A DNA stretch of 64,000 nt from Cedecea davisae DSM 4568 (GCF_000412335.2 NZ_KE161030.1:4498739-4562738), one strand, 5' to 3'. Positions 21,122-30,194 are shown, counted from the first letter of the stretch. Notes: generated by a model from the sequence alone, not told the origin. Made by a program: numbers and translations.

Positions 21122-22183
21122 ATGACGACGCCGGATAATAGCGAAAAACGCCCAACCAACGAGCTGGAATACCAGCCTGTAGTGAGCATTACGCCTCCAC
21201 AGGACGAAGAGAAAAGCGAGCAAACGGACAATAGCGAACCGCTGGTCAAGCTCAAAACCGGCAACGCCGCCGTAAACAGCACCATCGCCACCGTGAATAA
21301 AACGGTCAGGCTGCCTATGGTGGCGCACCTGCTGCGCGCGACGGAGCGCTTTAATGACCGCCTTGGCAACCAGTTCGGAGCGGCCATTACCTACTTCTCG
21401 TTCCTGTCGCTTATCCCAATAATGATGGTGGCGTTTGCAGCGGGCGGCTATGTTCTCGCCTCGCACCCAACCCTGCTTGAAGATATTTTTGCCAAGATCC
21501 TCGATAACGTCAGCGATCCCACCCTTGCCGCTACGCTGAAAAATACCATCAACACCGCCGTTCAGCAGCGAACCACCGTCGGCCTGGTCGGGCTGCTGAT
21601 TGCGCTCTACTCCGGCATAAACTGGATGGGTAACCTGCGCGAAGCGGTGCGCGCCCAGTCGCGCGATAAGTGGGAGCGTAGCCCGCAGGATCAGGAAAAA
21701 TTCTGGATAAAATATCTGCGCGACTTTATCTCGCTGATTGGCCTGCTGATTGCGCTGATTGTTACGCTCTCGATAACGTCTATCTCAGGCTCGGCCCAGA
21801 CGTTGCTGATTGGCCTGCTGCATCTCGGCGACATCGAATGGCTGAAACCGGCCTGGCATCTGGTCGGCCTGGCGATTTCTATTTTCGCTAACTACCTGCT
21901 GTTTTTCTGGATTTTCTGGCGTCTGCCGCGCCACCGCCCGCGCCGTAAAGCGCTGATCCGCGGCACTCTGATTGCGGCGATTGGCTTCGAGGTTATCAAA
22001 ATCATCATGACCTACAGCCTGCCAAAGCTTGTCAGCTCGCCGTCCGGGGCCGCATTTGGCTCGGTGCTTGGGCTGATGGCCTTCTTCTACTTCTTCGCCC
22101 GACTGACGCTGTTTTGTGCCGCCTGGATTGCCACCGCAGAATATAAAGACGACCCAAGAATGCCGGGCAAGACGCATAAATAA
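21122..22183 (+). CDS. yhjD: Inner membrane protein YhjD (BrkB/YihY family)
   Basis: A 353-residue polytopic membrane protein of the YihY/BrkB family; E. coli YhjD is 337. The core LLRATERFNDRLGNQFGAAI and the ending CAAWIATAEYKDDPRMPGKTHK are nearly identical to E. coli. The start is placed at 21122 (MTTPDNSEKRP), since the frame from 21071 adds unmatched residues. A charged cytoplasmic N-terminus of about 75 residues precedes some six membrane segments. In E. coli, mutations in yhjD can suppress lethality of Kdo2-less lipid A, hence a suspected link to lipid transport. Function is unproven. Confidence 0.92.
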   Translation: MTTPDNSEKRPTNELEYQPVVSITPPQDEEKSEQTDNSEPLVKLKTGNAAVNSTIATVNKTVRLPMVAHLLRATERFNDRLGNQFGAAITYFSFLSLIPIMMVAFAAGGYVLASHPTLLEDIFAKILDNVSDPTLAATLKNTINTAVQQRTTVGLVGLLIALYSGINWMGNLREAVRAQSRDKWERSPQDQEKFWIKYLRDFISLIGLLIALIVTLSITSISGSAQTLLIGLLHLGDIEWLKPAWHLVGLAISIFANYLLFFWIFWRLPRHRPRRKALIRGTLIAAIGFEVIKIIMTYSLPKLVSSPSGAAFGSVLGLMAFFYFFARLTLFCAAWIATAEYKDDPRMPGKTHK

Positions 22184-22274
22184 TCTTGTCATGATCTCCG
22201 GTCAGGATAGGTAGGCCGCCAGCATCCGTGCTGGCGGGTTTACTTGTCTAAACCTCCGACCAGAGAACAGTGCC

Positions 22275-22931
22275 ATGACAACCGCCTCCGTACCCAAGCT
22301 CAAGAAAACCTTTATCGACCCCAGCGTTCGCCTGCGGGAAGCCCAAATCGGCGAGCAGTGCGAAATCCTTGCCAACACCGTGGTGGAATACAGCTCGCTG
22401 GGCGACTTCTCCTACCTGGGCGAGCACTGCTGCATTGCCGATAGCGTTATCGGTAAATTCACCGCCATTGCCAGCCATGTTCGCCTCGGCGCGCCCAACC
22501 ACCCGATGGACCGCCCTTCACAACATCGCTTTACCTATTGCCCGGAGTATTACGCCGCGAACGTTAGCCGGGATACCTCATTCTTTGAACACCGCCGGGA
22601 AGACAGAGTGGTGATTGGCAATGACGTATGGATTGGGCACGGAGTTATCGTACTGCCAGGCGTAACGGTCGGCGACGGCGCGGTACTTGCCGCCGGAGCG
22701 GTAGTGAGCAAAGACGTCGCACCCTACACCATCGTTGGCGGCGTTCCCGCTAAGCTTATCCGCAGCCGCTTCCCGCAGGATATTGCCGCCAGCCTGCAAC
22801 GGATTGCCTGGTGGGACTGGCCGCTGGATAAACTCATGTCGCATCTGGACGAGTTTCAGTCCGGCGATATCGCCGCTTTTTGCTCCCGCCGTGAGGCAGA
22901 GGCTAACTTAGCAGATAAATCTAACTGGTAA
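22275..22931 (+). CDS. Hexapeptide-repeat acetyltransferase, phosphonate-associated type
   Basis: A 218-residue left-handed beta-helix acetyltransferase. Hexapeptide repeats run through [27 protein letters not shown] and [31 protein letters not shown]. The segment [20 protein letters not shown] and the tail [14 protein letters not shown] are the hallmarks of the family normally found in phn (phosphonate) gene clusters. The xenobiotic acetyltransferases share the fold. There are no phn genes in this window, so it is an orphan lying between yhjD and yhjE, where E. coli has none. The acceptor substrate is not known. Confidence 0.85.
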   Translation: MTTASVPKLKKTFIDPSVRLREAQIGEQCEILANTVVEYSSLGDFSYLGEHCCIADSVIGKFTAIASHVRLGAPNHPMDRPSQHRFTYCPEYYAANVSRDTSFFEHRREDRVVIGNDVWIGHGVIVLPGVTVGDGAVLAAGAVVSKDVAPYTIVGGVPAKLIRSRFPQDIAASLQRIAWWDWPLDKLMSHLDEFQSGDIAAFCSRREAEANLADKSNW

Positions 22932-23127
22932 CTTTTATTTAACCTAAAACCAGTTTTATCATCTATTTTGTAAATTTTGTGAAGCATTTCATAGATGCTT
23001 ACGCGCCAGTCTGAAAATTATCCACTTAATGACCATTTTTTGACCAGCCACAGGCCGCGCGGCGCGTTGAAATGCTCCTTTTGCTATGCGTAAATGGTCC
23101 TTCGTTCGCTATAAATAAGAAAAATCT

Positions 23128-24453
23128 ATGCAAGCATCCGTTGCCACAACTCTCGATACCGGGGCTGACGCCACGCCAGTAAACTCACGCGGAAAAGTCG
23201 TTGTTGCCTCGCTGGTCGGCACGGCCATCGAGTTCTTCGACTTTTACATTTACGCCACCGCGGCGGTGATTGTTTTCCCGCACATTTTCTTCCCGCAGGG
23301 TGACCCGACGGCGGCCACGCTACAGTCGCTGGCTACCTTTGCTATCGCCTTTATTGCGCGCCCGATTGGCTCGGCGCTATTTGGTCACTTTGGCGACCGG
23401 GTGGGCCGCAAGGTCACGCTGGTTGCATCTCTGCTAACCATGGGTGTTTCTACCGTGGTGATTGGCCTGCTGCCGGGCTATGCCTCCATTGGCATTTTCG
23501 CCCCGCTGCTGCTGGCTCTGGCTCGCTTTGGCCAGGGTCTTGGCCTTGGCGGTGAATGGGGCGGTGCTGCCCTGCTGGCAACCGAGAATGCGCCGCCGCG
23601 TAAACGCGCGCTGTACGGCTCCTTCCCACAGCTTGGTGCGCCTATTGGCTTCTTCTTTGCCAACGGCACCTTCCTCCTGCTCTCCTGGCTGCTGACCGAC
23701 GAGCAGTTTATGTCCTGGGGCTGGCGCGTACCGTTTATTCTATCTGCCGTATTGGTCATTATCGGGCTTTATGTGCGTGTATCGCTGCATGAAACCCCGG
23801 TATTCGCGAAGATTGCCAAAGCCGGAAAGCAGGTAAAAGTGCCTATGGGTACGCTGCTGAGCAAACATTTGAAGGCCACCATCCTCGGCACCTTCATCAT
23901 GCTGGCAACCTATACGCTGTTCTATATCATGACGGTCTACTCGATGACCTTCAGTACCGCGCCCGCACCGGCCGGCCTTGGCTTCTCGCGTAACGACGTG
24001 CTGTGGATGCTGATGATGGCGGTGATTGGCTTTGGCGTGATGGTGCCGATTGCAGGCTACCTTGCGGACGCGTTTGGCCGCCGCAAGAGCATGATTATTA
24101 TCACCAGCCTGATGATCGTATTTGCCCTGTTCGTCTTCCCGCCGCTGCTGGGTTCAGGAAACCAGGCGCTGGTGATGGCCTATCTGTTAATCGGCCTGAG
24201 CCTGATGGGGCTGACCTTCGGCCCGATGGGCGCCCTGCTGCCGGAGCTGTTCCCGACCGAGGTTCGCTATACCGGGGCGTCATTCTCCTACAACGTCGCC
24301 TCCATTCTTGGGGCGTCCGTTGCGCCCTACATTGCCACCTGGCTGCAGGCTAATTACGGCCTGTTCTATGTTGGCGTGTATCTGGCGTGCATGTCGGCGC
24401 TGACGCTGATTGCGCTGCTGCTGAGCAAAGAAACCCGCCACCAGTCGCTGTAA
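23128..24453 (+). CDS. yhjE: MFS transporter YhjE (metabolite:H+ symporter family)
   Basis: A 441-residue major facilitator with 12 predicted spans (E. coli YhjE 440). Family marks are VGTAIEFFDFYIYATAAVIV in the first span, the loop 2-3 motif GHFGDRVGRKVTL, and GQGLGLGGEWGGAALLATENAP. It belongs to the ProP/ShiA/KgtP-like branch that imports organic acids or osmolytes with protons. The actual substrate is not known. It ends at a palindromic repeat between it and convergent yhjG. Confidence 0.93.
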   Translation: MQASVATTLDTGADATPVNSRGKVVVASLVGTAIEFFDFYIYATAAVIVFPHIFFPQGDPTAATLQSLATFAIAFIARPIGSALFGHFGDRVGRKVTLVASLLTMGVSTVVIGLLPGYASIGIFAPLLLALARFGQGLGLGGEWGGAALLATENAPPRKRALYGSFPQLGAPIGFFFANGTFLLLSWLLTDEQFMSWGWRVPFILSAVLVIIGLYVRVSLHETPVFAKIAKAGKQVKVPMGTLLSKHLKATILGTFIMLATYTLFYIMTVYSMTFSTAPAPAGLGFSRNDVLWMLMMAVIGFGVMVPIAGYLADAFGRRKSMIIITSLMIVFALFVFPPLLGSGNQALVMAYLLIGLSLMGLTFGPMGALLPELFPTEVRYTGASFSYNVASILGASVAPYIATWLQANYGLFYVGVYLACMSALTLIALLLSKETRHQSL

Positions 24454-24459
24454 TTTTTA

Positions 24460-24565
24460 CCCTCACCCTGACCCTCTCCCTAAAAGGGAGAGGGGATGAA
24501 GAGAGAAACCTGACCAAAAGGGAAAGGGGACGCTGATTTCCCCCTCGCCCCTTCGGGGAGAGGGG
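24460..24565. repeat. CCCTCTCC-type palindromic element, copy B (double)
   Basis: Two palindromes lie between the convergent stops of yhjE and yhjG. The first is CCCTCACCCTGACCCTCTCCC facing GGGAGAGGGG (24460-24495). The second is CCCCTCGCCCC-TTC-GGGGAGAGGGG (24540-24565). The first arm closely resembles copy A. They can form strong hairpins and may serve as terminators or RNA-stabilising ends. Confidence 0.75.
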
Positions 24566-24574
24566 AAGCTTCAC

Positions 24575-26641
24575 TCACTTCTTCATCTGCCCCAGAATAG
24601 TCCGGCACTGATTATCACTCCCTTCCGAGGGCGATATCAGCGCGGCCAGCGCCGCAGCAGGCGTCACTAAAGTCGCCAGAGCGGCGGCAACCGCACCGCG
24701 CACAATCAGCGGCCCCGGCTTCACGCCCGCATCCGGGTTCTTAAACGTACCGCGCACGTACAGCGGTGAACGCAGGGTGATAATTCGAATACCTTTGCTT
24801 TCAGGGTCGATGGTTAAGTCCAGCCGCTCGCTGGCGAAATTGGTGCTGCCGGTGACGTTAATCAGCGCATTTTCCGTATCGAAGGCAAAAATCCTCGGCG
24901 TCGCCGTCCCGTTACGCAGATCCAGATTCGCAGCGGCGCAGTTGATGCGCACTTCGTCATCACCAAAAATCTTGCCGACGATATAGTTCCCAACGTTTAA
25001 ACCAACGATTTCCATCAGGTTGCGGCTAATAAGGCCGTCGTTCATCAGCAGCTTGAGGTTGCCGTTGCTGGTGCCCAGCAGTCCGGCAATGGAGTTACCT
25101 CGCCCGCTAAGATTGGCGTCACCATTCAGTTCCCCAAGGGTCTTCTGCATCGACTCGACCTTGGGCATCAGCTGTTTAAGCTGAAGACGCCGCGCCTGAA
25201 TCTCCGCTTTGCCCTGCATCGGCTTTTTATCGCCTTCGAGGTGAATATTGGCGTTGATGCTGCCCCCCGCCATGCCAAACTTCAGCGGATCCAGGCGCAG
25301 GTCGGCATTTTTTAAGATAACGTGGGTGGAGAGATCGCTAAGCGGTAGCGTTCCGCTGTGCTCGATGCGCTGCCCTTTAAAGCGCACGTCGGCATCCATC
25401 ACGTTCCACTTATCCGTTTCAAAGCGGTCGTAAGGCAGCACCTTGTCGGCCGGTTGTGCCGTTTTTTCCCCACGTTGCTGTTTTGCCTTTTCGGTTTTCT
25501 CAACTCCCTTCCCCGAGTCCACGCCGATCAGCGGCCCCAAATCGGCAAGGCGCAGCTGTTTAGAAACCAGATCCCCCTCCAGCTTAGGCCGGGGTTTGCC
25601 CTGGCTGTATGTAAGCGAGCCGTGAATATCGCTGTCGCCAATTCGCCCGTTAAAATCCTGATAGCGGAATATCGAACCTTTTTCAGAGTCGATTTTTGCC
25701 AACAAATGGCCATCAGTTTCAAACGGCGGGGTTTCAGGCAGTAAAACGCCGGTCAGCGCATAGAGATTGCCGAGGGAGTCGCCCGAGAATTTCAGGCGCA
25801 GGTCAACGCCGCCCATTTTCATCGGGTCATTGATGGTGCCAACAAAAGCAACGCGCGAAGTGCCCGAGCGCACGTCTGCCTGTACCGGGAAGGCGCTGTC
25901 GTTCTCACTGCGAAGCGCCAGCATGCCGCCAATTTTTCCGCTCCCTTCCACCGGCTGTCCGCCGTAGCGGCCATTCACTTTCAGGCCAAAAACGTAGTCG
26001 GCGGCCTTCGCCGCATCTTTACCCTGCGGTTTCTGCCCGGAGACTTCACTGAACGGCAGCGGTTTCCCGAGCGGGTCAACCAGGAGGGTCAAATCAGCCT
26101 TCGTCACTTTGTCATCGACGGTGATTCGGCCTTTATCAAACAGAATATTGTCGAGGCGGAACGACCACCCGGAAGGCTTCTGATTTGGGTCCTCAGAGGT
26201 TGAATCGGCGAGGTTAAAAGTCCAGTTATTGTTTTTTTCCGACAGCCGGATAATCCGTGCGTCCGGCTCAACCAGCTTGATCCACGGGATATAAACAGTT
26301 TTGGTGAGCAGCGCCAGCGGGGCCAGGGTTGCATCCACTCGGGGCAGATGCACCATCGTCACTTCGGGGATATCCGGCGGGTTGCCGAGGAGAATATCTT
26401 CGGCGTGAACGTGCGGCCACGGAATCCAGCTGCGCCAGCCCGTTTCCTCTTTATTACGTTCCCAGACAACGCCCAAATCACCGCGAATAGCAAAAGGGCG
26501 GTTCAGCTCTGTCGAGACTTTTTGGTTGATGGTTGGTTTCAGTCGATTCCAGTCGAAAGTCGCAATCACGACGATCGCCACTACAACCAACAACAAGAAA
26601 ATCCCGGCGATTCCACTGCTTATTTTACCTGTTCTCGTCAT
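24575..26641 (-). CDS. yhjG: AsmA-family protein YhjG
   Basis: A 688-residue AsmA-like protein, close to E. coli YhjG. It has one N-terminal membrane anchor (ISSGIAGIFLLLVVVAIVVIATFDW), then a long periplasmic part with the AsmA repeats of amphipathic beta strands. The C-terminal AsmA region is GRGNSIAGLLGTSNGNLKLLMNDG, followed by LRSPLYVRGTFKNPDAGVKPG. Larger AsmA-family members (YhdP, TamB, YdbH) bridge the periplasm and carry phospholipids to the outer membrane. YhjG probably has a related but undefined role. Confidence 0.92.
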   Translation of the reverse strand: MTRTGKISSGIAGIFLLLVVVAIVVIATFDWNRLKPTINQKVSTELNRPFAIRGDLGVVWERNKEETGWRSWIPWPHVHAEDILLGNPPDIPEVTMVHLPRVDATLAPLALLTKTVYIPWIKLVEPDARIIRLSEKNNNWTFNLADSTSEDPNQKPSGWSFRLDNILFDKGRITVDDKVTKADLTLLVDPLGKPLPFSEVSGQKPQGKDAAKAADYVFGLKVNGRYGGQPVEGSGKIGGMLALRSENDSAFPVQADVRSGTSRVAFVGTINDPMKMGGVDLRLKFSGDSLGNLYALTGVLLPETPPFETDGHLLAKIDSEKGSIFRYQDFNGRIGDSDIHGSLTYSQGKPRPKLEGDLVSKQLRLADLGPLIGVDSGKGVEKTEKAKQQRGEKTAQPADKVLPYDRFETDKWNVMDADVRFKGQRIEHSGTLPLSDLSTHVILKNADLRLDPLKFGMAGGSINANIHLEGDKKPMQGKAEIQARRLQLKQLMPKVESMQKTLGELNGDANLSGRGNSIAGLLGTSNGNLKLLMNDGLISRNLMEIVGLNVGNYIVGKIFGDDEVRINCAAANLDLRNGTATPRIFAFDTENALINVTGSTNFASERLDLTIDPESKGIRIITLRSPLYVRGTFKNPDAGVKPGPLIVRGAVAAALATLVTPAAALAALISPSEGSDNQCRTILGQMKK

Positions 26642-26706
26642 CCTGTTTTCCTCTCCTAATGCCGGTCTGCCTGACTAAAAGATAGTCCAGCGAGACCAAA
26701 ACGGCA

Positions 26707-27480
26707 TCAGGGGAAACGGGTCAGAACATTTTCCAGGTTTTCGAAAGGCACCGGGCGGGACAGAAAGTACCCCTGGGCAGCATAGGCAGGAGAGGACTGC
26801 ACATCGCGCCATTCTTCAATATTTTCAATACCTTCTACGATAACACCCTTGCAATAGCGGTTCATCAACTGCAACAGCATGGTAAAAAGATTACGCCCTT
26901 CATCGCTCTTTCTCAGCATGATAAAAAGCTCACGCGCGACTTTGATATAGTCGTAACGCACTTCGCTCAGCGCGGAAAAGTTTGCCAGTCCGGTACCAAA
27001 ATCATCCAGCCAGAGCGGGCCGAATTCGTGCATGCCTGCAAGTGTTGCCGCCTGCGGTAAATTAATATGCTCGACCAACTCAAAGCGCACCCACGGCAGC
27101 TTAGCGATCAGCTCAAGGATCGGCTGATGCTGCTTCATGGCGATAAGCGTAGGGCCGTCCACGTTTACCGACGCAAGAATACCGTGCCGGATAAAGGTCT
27201 GTTCCCACGCCTCGAGCAGGCGCAGCTGCTCTTCAATGACATCAAGACGCTGGTGTCCGGAAATCGAGGAGAAATAGCGGTCGGGCGGGATACGGGCATC
27301 AGCTTCGCCCGGATGCGTAACCACCGTCAGCAGCTCGACTGCCATTAATTTCCCGTCGATTTTATAAATTGGCTGAAAGGTGTAGCGCCGCTGGCATTGC
27401 AGCCAAAATCGTCGTTCCTGCAAACTTTCCACGCTCGCTTCAAGCGTATGCAGCCGGTGAGTAATCTGCTTCAACTTCAT
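26707..27480 (-). CDS. pdeH: Cyclic-di-GMP phosphodiesterase PdeH (YhjH)
   Basis: A 257-residue stand-alone EAL domain (E. coli PdeH 255). The EAL-type motif reads ELL in KLMAVELLTVVTHPGEA. Other catalytic marks are ASVNVDG (metal-binding Asn), FELVEHINLP, LDDFGTGLANFSAL, and VIVEGIENIEEW, so the enzyme should be active. PdeH hydrolyses c-di-GMP and keeps it low in motile cells, relieving the YcgR brake on flagella. A perfect sigma-28 promoter lies upstream, showing control by the flagellar cascade. Its closeness to the cellulose operon links motility with matrix production. Confidence 0.95.
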   Translation of the reverse strand: MKLKQITHRLHTLEASVESLQERRFWLQCQRRYTFQPIYKIDGKLMAVELLTVVTHPGEADARIPPDRYFSSISGHQRLDVIEEQLRLLEAWEQTFIRHGILASVNVDGPTLIAMKQHQPILELIAKLPWVRFELVEHINLPQAATLAGMHEFGPLWLDDFGTGLANFSALSEVRYDYIKVARELFIMLRKSDEGRNLFTMLLQLMNRYCKGVIVEGIENIEEWRDVQSSPAYAAQGYFLSRPVPFENLENVLTRFP

Positions 27481-27527
27481 CTGTACATCCTGTTTGACCT
27501 GATGACTCTACGTGGCTCGTCGAAAGG

Positions 27528-27554
27528 TTATCGGCGTGGCAATAGAGAACTTTA
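27528..27554 (-). promoter_or_regulatory. FliA (sigma-28) promoter of pdeH
   Basis: On the minus strand: TAAAGTTC, exactly 11 bases, then GCCGATAA. This matches the sigma-28 consensus TAAAGTTT-N11-GCCGATAA at 15 of 16 positions. It lies 47 bases upstream of the pdeH start codon. Confidence 0.92.
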
Positions 27555-27631
27555 TGTTCGCTTTCGCAGCAAAACGTTTAGCCGCGATTTTTGTCACAAT
27601 CACAACAACCTGGCGCGCTTCAAATTTTTTC

Positions 27632-27644
27632 AAAACGTCGTTTT
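27632..27644. promoter_or_regulatory. Candidate KdgR operator upstream of kdgK
   Basis: The perfect 13-bp palindrome AAAACGTCGTTTT fits the KdgR core RAAAYRNYRTTTY. It lies about 80 bases before the kdgK start. KdgR is the known repressor of 2-keto-3-deoxygluconate genes, so the site makes biological sense, but the match was made by eye. Confidence 0.6.
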
Positions 27645-27722
27645 AAATTGTTTGACTCACTTTTCAACGCGGCGGAGAATGCAAAAAACTCTCTTTTTGT
27701 TCGTTTAATCATCAGGTCTCCT

Positions 27723-28655
27723 ATGCCAACCAGCAAAATTGCCGTTATCGGCGAATGCATGATAGAGCTGTCACAAAACGGTGCGGAACTACAGCGCGGT
27801 TTCGGCGGCGACACGCTAAATACCTCGGTTTATCTTGCTCGCCAGGTTGATAAAAACTCGCTTGCCGTTCATTACGTTACCGCTCTTGGTGAAGATAGTT
27901 TCAGCCGGCAAATGCTTGAGGCGTGGTCCCGGGAAGGGCTGCATACCGGGCTTATCCAGCGCCTGGAGCACCGGCTGCCGGGGCTTTATTACATCGAAAC
28001 CGACGCCAGCGGAGAGCGTACTTTTTACTACTGGCGTAACGAGGCCGCCGCCCGTTTCTGGCTGGAGAGCGAACGCTCAGCAGAGGTTTGCGCCGAGCTG
28101 GCGCGGTTCGACTATCTCTACCTGAGCGGCATCAGCCTCGCCATTCTCAACGAAGCCAGCCGAATCAGGCTGATGGCGTTGCTGAAACAGGCGCGGGCCA
28201 GCGGCTGTAAGGTGATTTTTGATAACAACTATCGCCCGCGTTTATGGGCCAGCCGGGAAGAGACGCAGAGCGTCTATCGGCAAATGCTGGCCTGCACCGA
28301 CATCGCGTTCCTGACGCTGGACGATGAAGACGCGCTTTGGGGCACCAGCCCGGCCAGCGACGTTATCCAGCGAACCCAGGCAGCAGGGGTGAGCGAAGTG
28401 GTTATTAAGCGCGGGGCAGACTCTTGCCTGGTTGCGGTTAAGGGCGAAGCGGTGCTGGAGATCCCGGCGGTAAAGCTGGCGAAAGAAAAAGTCATTGATA
28501 CTACGGCGGCGGGAGATTCCTTCAGCGCAGGCTATCTGGCGGTGCGCCTGAGCGGTGGCAGCGCGAAAGAGGCCGCAAGGCGCGGCCATCTGACGGCAAG
28601 TACGGTGATTCAGTATCGCGGGGCGATTATCCCGCAGGAAGCCATGCCTGCCTGA
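27723..28655 (+). CDS. kdgK: 2-dehydro-3-deoxygluconokinase
   Basis: A 310-residue PfkB-family sugar kinase (E. coli KdgK 309) that phosphorylates KDG to KDPG, feeding the Entner-Doudoroff pathway from pectin and hexuronates. It begins MPTSKIAVIGECMIELS, with FGGDTLNTSVYLAR near the sugar site. The catalytic/anion-hole motif TTAAGDSFSAGYLA lies near residue 260. The start at 27723 is set by similarity; the open frame extends to 27591 without support. A KdgR-like palindrome upstream fits its role. Confidence 0.96.
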   Translation: MPTSKIAVIGECMIELSQNGAELQRGFGGDTLNTSVYLARQVDKNSLAVHYVTALGEDSFSRQMLEAWSREGLHTGLIQRLEHRLPGLYYIETDASGERTFYYWRNEAAARFWLESERSAEVCAELARFDYLYLSGISLAILNEASRIRLMALLKQARASGCKVIFDNNYRPRLWASREETQSVYRQMLACTDIAFLTLDDEDALWGTSPASDVIQRTQAAGVSEVVIKRGADSCLVAVKGEAVLEIPAVKLAKEKVIDTTAAGDSFSAGYLAVRLSGGSAKEAARRGHLTASTVIQYRGAIIPQEAMPA

Positions 28656-28660
28656 GTTGA

Positions 28661-28682
28661 CCCTCTCCTTTTGGGGAGAGGG
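28661..28682. repeat. CCCTCTCC-type palindromic element, copy C
   Basis: CCCTCTCC-TTTT-GGGGAGAGGG, a near-perfect hairpin between the convergent stops of kdgK and yhjJ. It is related to copies A and B and probably acts as a bidirectional transcript end. Confidence 0.7.
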
Positions 28683-28706
28683 CCGGAGTGAAGGGCCGTT
28701 CCCGCG

Positions 28707-30194
28707 TTAAGAAGCCGGAGGAATATCCGAAACATCCTGCTTAGGATCGTCGGTCACGGGCGGCGCGGCTGCCGGAACCATCACCTTCTCCCACGTTTCC
28801 TGCAAATCCTTCATGTTGTACTCGGGCTCACCCTTCGGCTGCAGCAGAACCAGAGCCATCTCCTGGGAAAGCTGCTGGCGCAGATCCTGATTAATCATCG
28901 GCACGGTCAGGCTGTCCAGGAAGTCCTGGCGCAACTTCTGATACTGCTCCGGCGCGATGTCCACAACCTGATTCTGCAATGAGCGCATACGCTGGCTGAT
29001 AAGCACATCGGTATCGGTGCGGGCGTAGGTCGCAAACAGCTTGGTCAGCTCATTTTTCTTCTGGGCAATCAGCGCATCAAACTCTTCCTGCGACAGGCCT
29101 TTATCCCGCACTCTCAGCAGCTCACGCCCCACGGAGGTCAGGCTGCTGTTCAGCTTGTCGTTTGGTGACTCAATGTTAATCCCGCACTGGGCGCGCTGGT
29201 AAAGCACGCGGCAGTCGAAGCTCAGATTAATATCTTTGCCGCCGTTTTTGCTGCTGAGGTTCTGCTGAACGTTCCAGAACAGCGCCTCACGAGCCAGGTC
29301 GGCACGCCAGTAGCGCAGCAGCGCGGCAGAGTCACGAATCGGCTGCCACTGGTTGTCCCACATCAGAGAAAGCCTGTCCTGACGCACGCTGCCGGTCATC
29401 ATGCTGACCGGCTCAGGCTTCAGCGGAGAAAGCGTTGCCACCGGAGCAGGCGTTTCACGCTTCCCCTTCAGCTCGCCGAAGGTTTTATTGATTTGCTCCG
29501 CAACGTTGCGGCTGTCCACGTTGCCCACCACGATAAGCGTCATCGCATCCGGGGTGTACCACTTGTCGTAAAACGCTTTCAGCTGCGCGGCATCAACCGG
29601 GCGCTTGAGGTCTTCCGCAGGGTCGTGGCCCAACAGCGTGGAGCCTTTAAGACGGTAGCGCCACCAGCTGTCTTTGGTGTTCATCGGCCAGGTTGCAACC
29701 ATATCCGGGGCGCGCAGCGCGGCGGCGACTGTATCGGAGTCGACGTTTAACGTGCCGGTATTGGTTGCCAGAAACGCCAACGCTTCTTTCAGAAGGTCAT
29801 TGCGGTTGTTAGGCAGGCTGAGATTAAACAGCGTGAAGTCATAAGAGACAATTGCCGGGGGCAGCGGACGCTCAGGGTCACTGCTCTGCTGCCATAGCGA
29901 ACGCGCCTGGCTTGTTGGCAGACCGCCGGTCTGCGTCAACACCATACGCGGTAAAAAGTGGCTGTAGCCGCTTTGCTGAGCGGTTTCGGTAAGCGAACCG
30001 GTATTCACCATCAGGCGAATTTCTACTCGATCGCTCGGGCGCTGGGGAGTGGCTAATACCTGCCACTGGAAGCCGTTTGCCAGCGTTCCTTGTTGCCAGG
30101 CCGGATCTGGCTGGAGCGCTTCTGCCTGCACGTTACCGGCGGCCGCAACTAACAGCAAGCCTCCGGCTAAAAGTCGAATCTTGGTGCCCTGCAT
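28707..30194 (-). CDS. yhjJ: M16-like periplasmic protein YhjJ (probably not proteolytic)
   Basis: A 495-residue homologue of E. coli YhjJ (498). MQGTKIRLLAGGLLLVAAAG followed by NVQAEAL is a Sec signal peptide, so the protein is periplasmic. It has two M16 (insulinase-like) half domains; LKAFYDKWYTPDAMTLIVVGNVDS is the typical M16 strand-helix. The zinc motif HxxEH is degenerate: the equivalent stretch reads YSHFLPRM, lacking the glutamate and second histidine, as in E. coli. It is therefore expected to bind rather than cut peptides. Start 30194 is by similarity; a frame from 30212 adds six residues. Its true role is unknown. Confidence 0.93.
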   Translation of the reverse strand: MQGTKIRLLAGGLLLVAAAGNVQAEALQPDPAWQQGTLANGFQWQVLATPQRPSDRVEIRLMVNTGSLTETAQQSGYSHFLPRMVLTQTGGLPTSQARSLWQQSSDPERPLPPAIVSYDFTLFNLSLPNNRNDLLKEALAFLATNTGTLNVDSDTVAAALRAPDMVATWPMNTKDSWWRYRLKGSTLLGHDPAEDLKRPVDAAQLKAFYDKWYTPDAMTLIVVGNVDSRNVAEQINKTFGELKGKRETPAPVATLSPLKPEPVSMMTGSVRQDRLSLMWDNQWQPIRDSAALLRYWRADLAREALFWNVQQNLSSKNGGKDINLSFDCRVLYQRAQCGINIESPNDKLNSSLTSVGRELLRVRDKGLSQEEFDALIAQKKNELTKLFATYARTDTDVLISQRMRSLQNQVVDIAPEQYQKLRQDFLDSLTVPMINQDLRQQLSQEMALVLLQPKGEPEYNMKDLQETWEKVMVPAAAPPVTDDPKQDVSDIPPAS

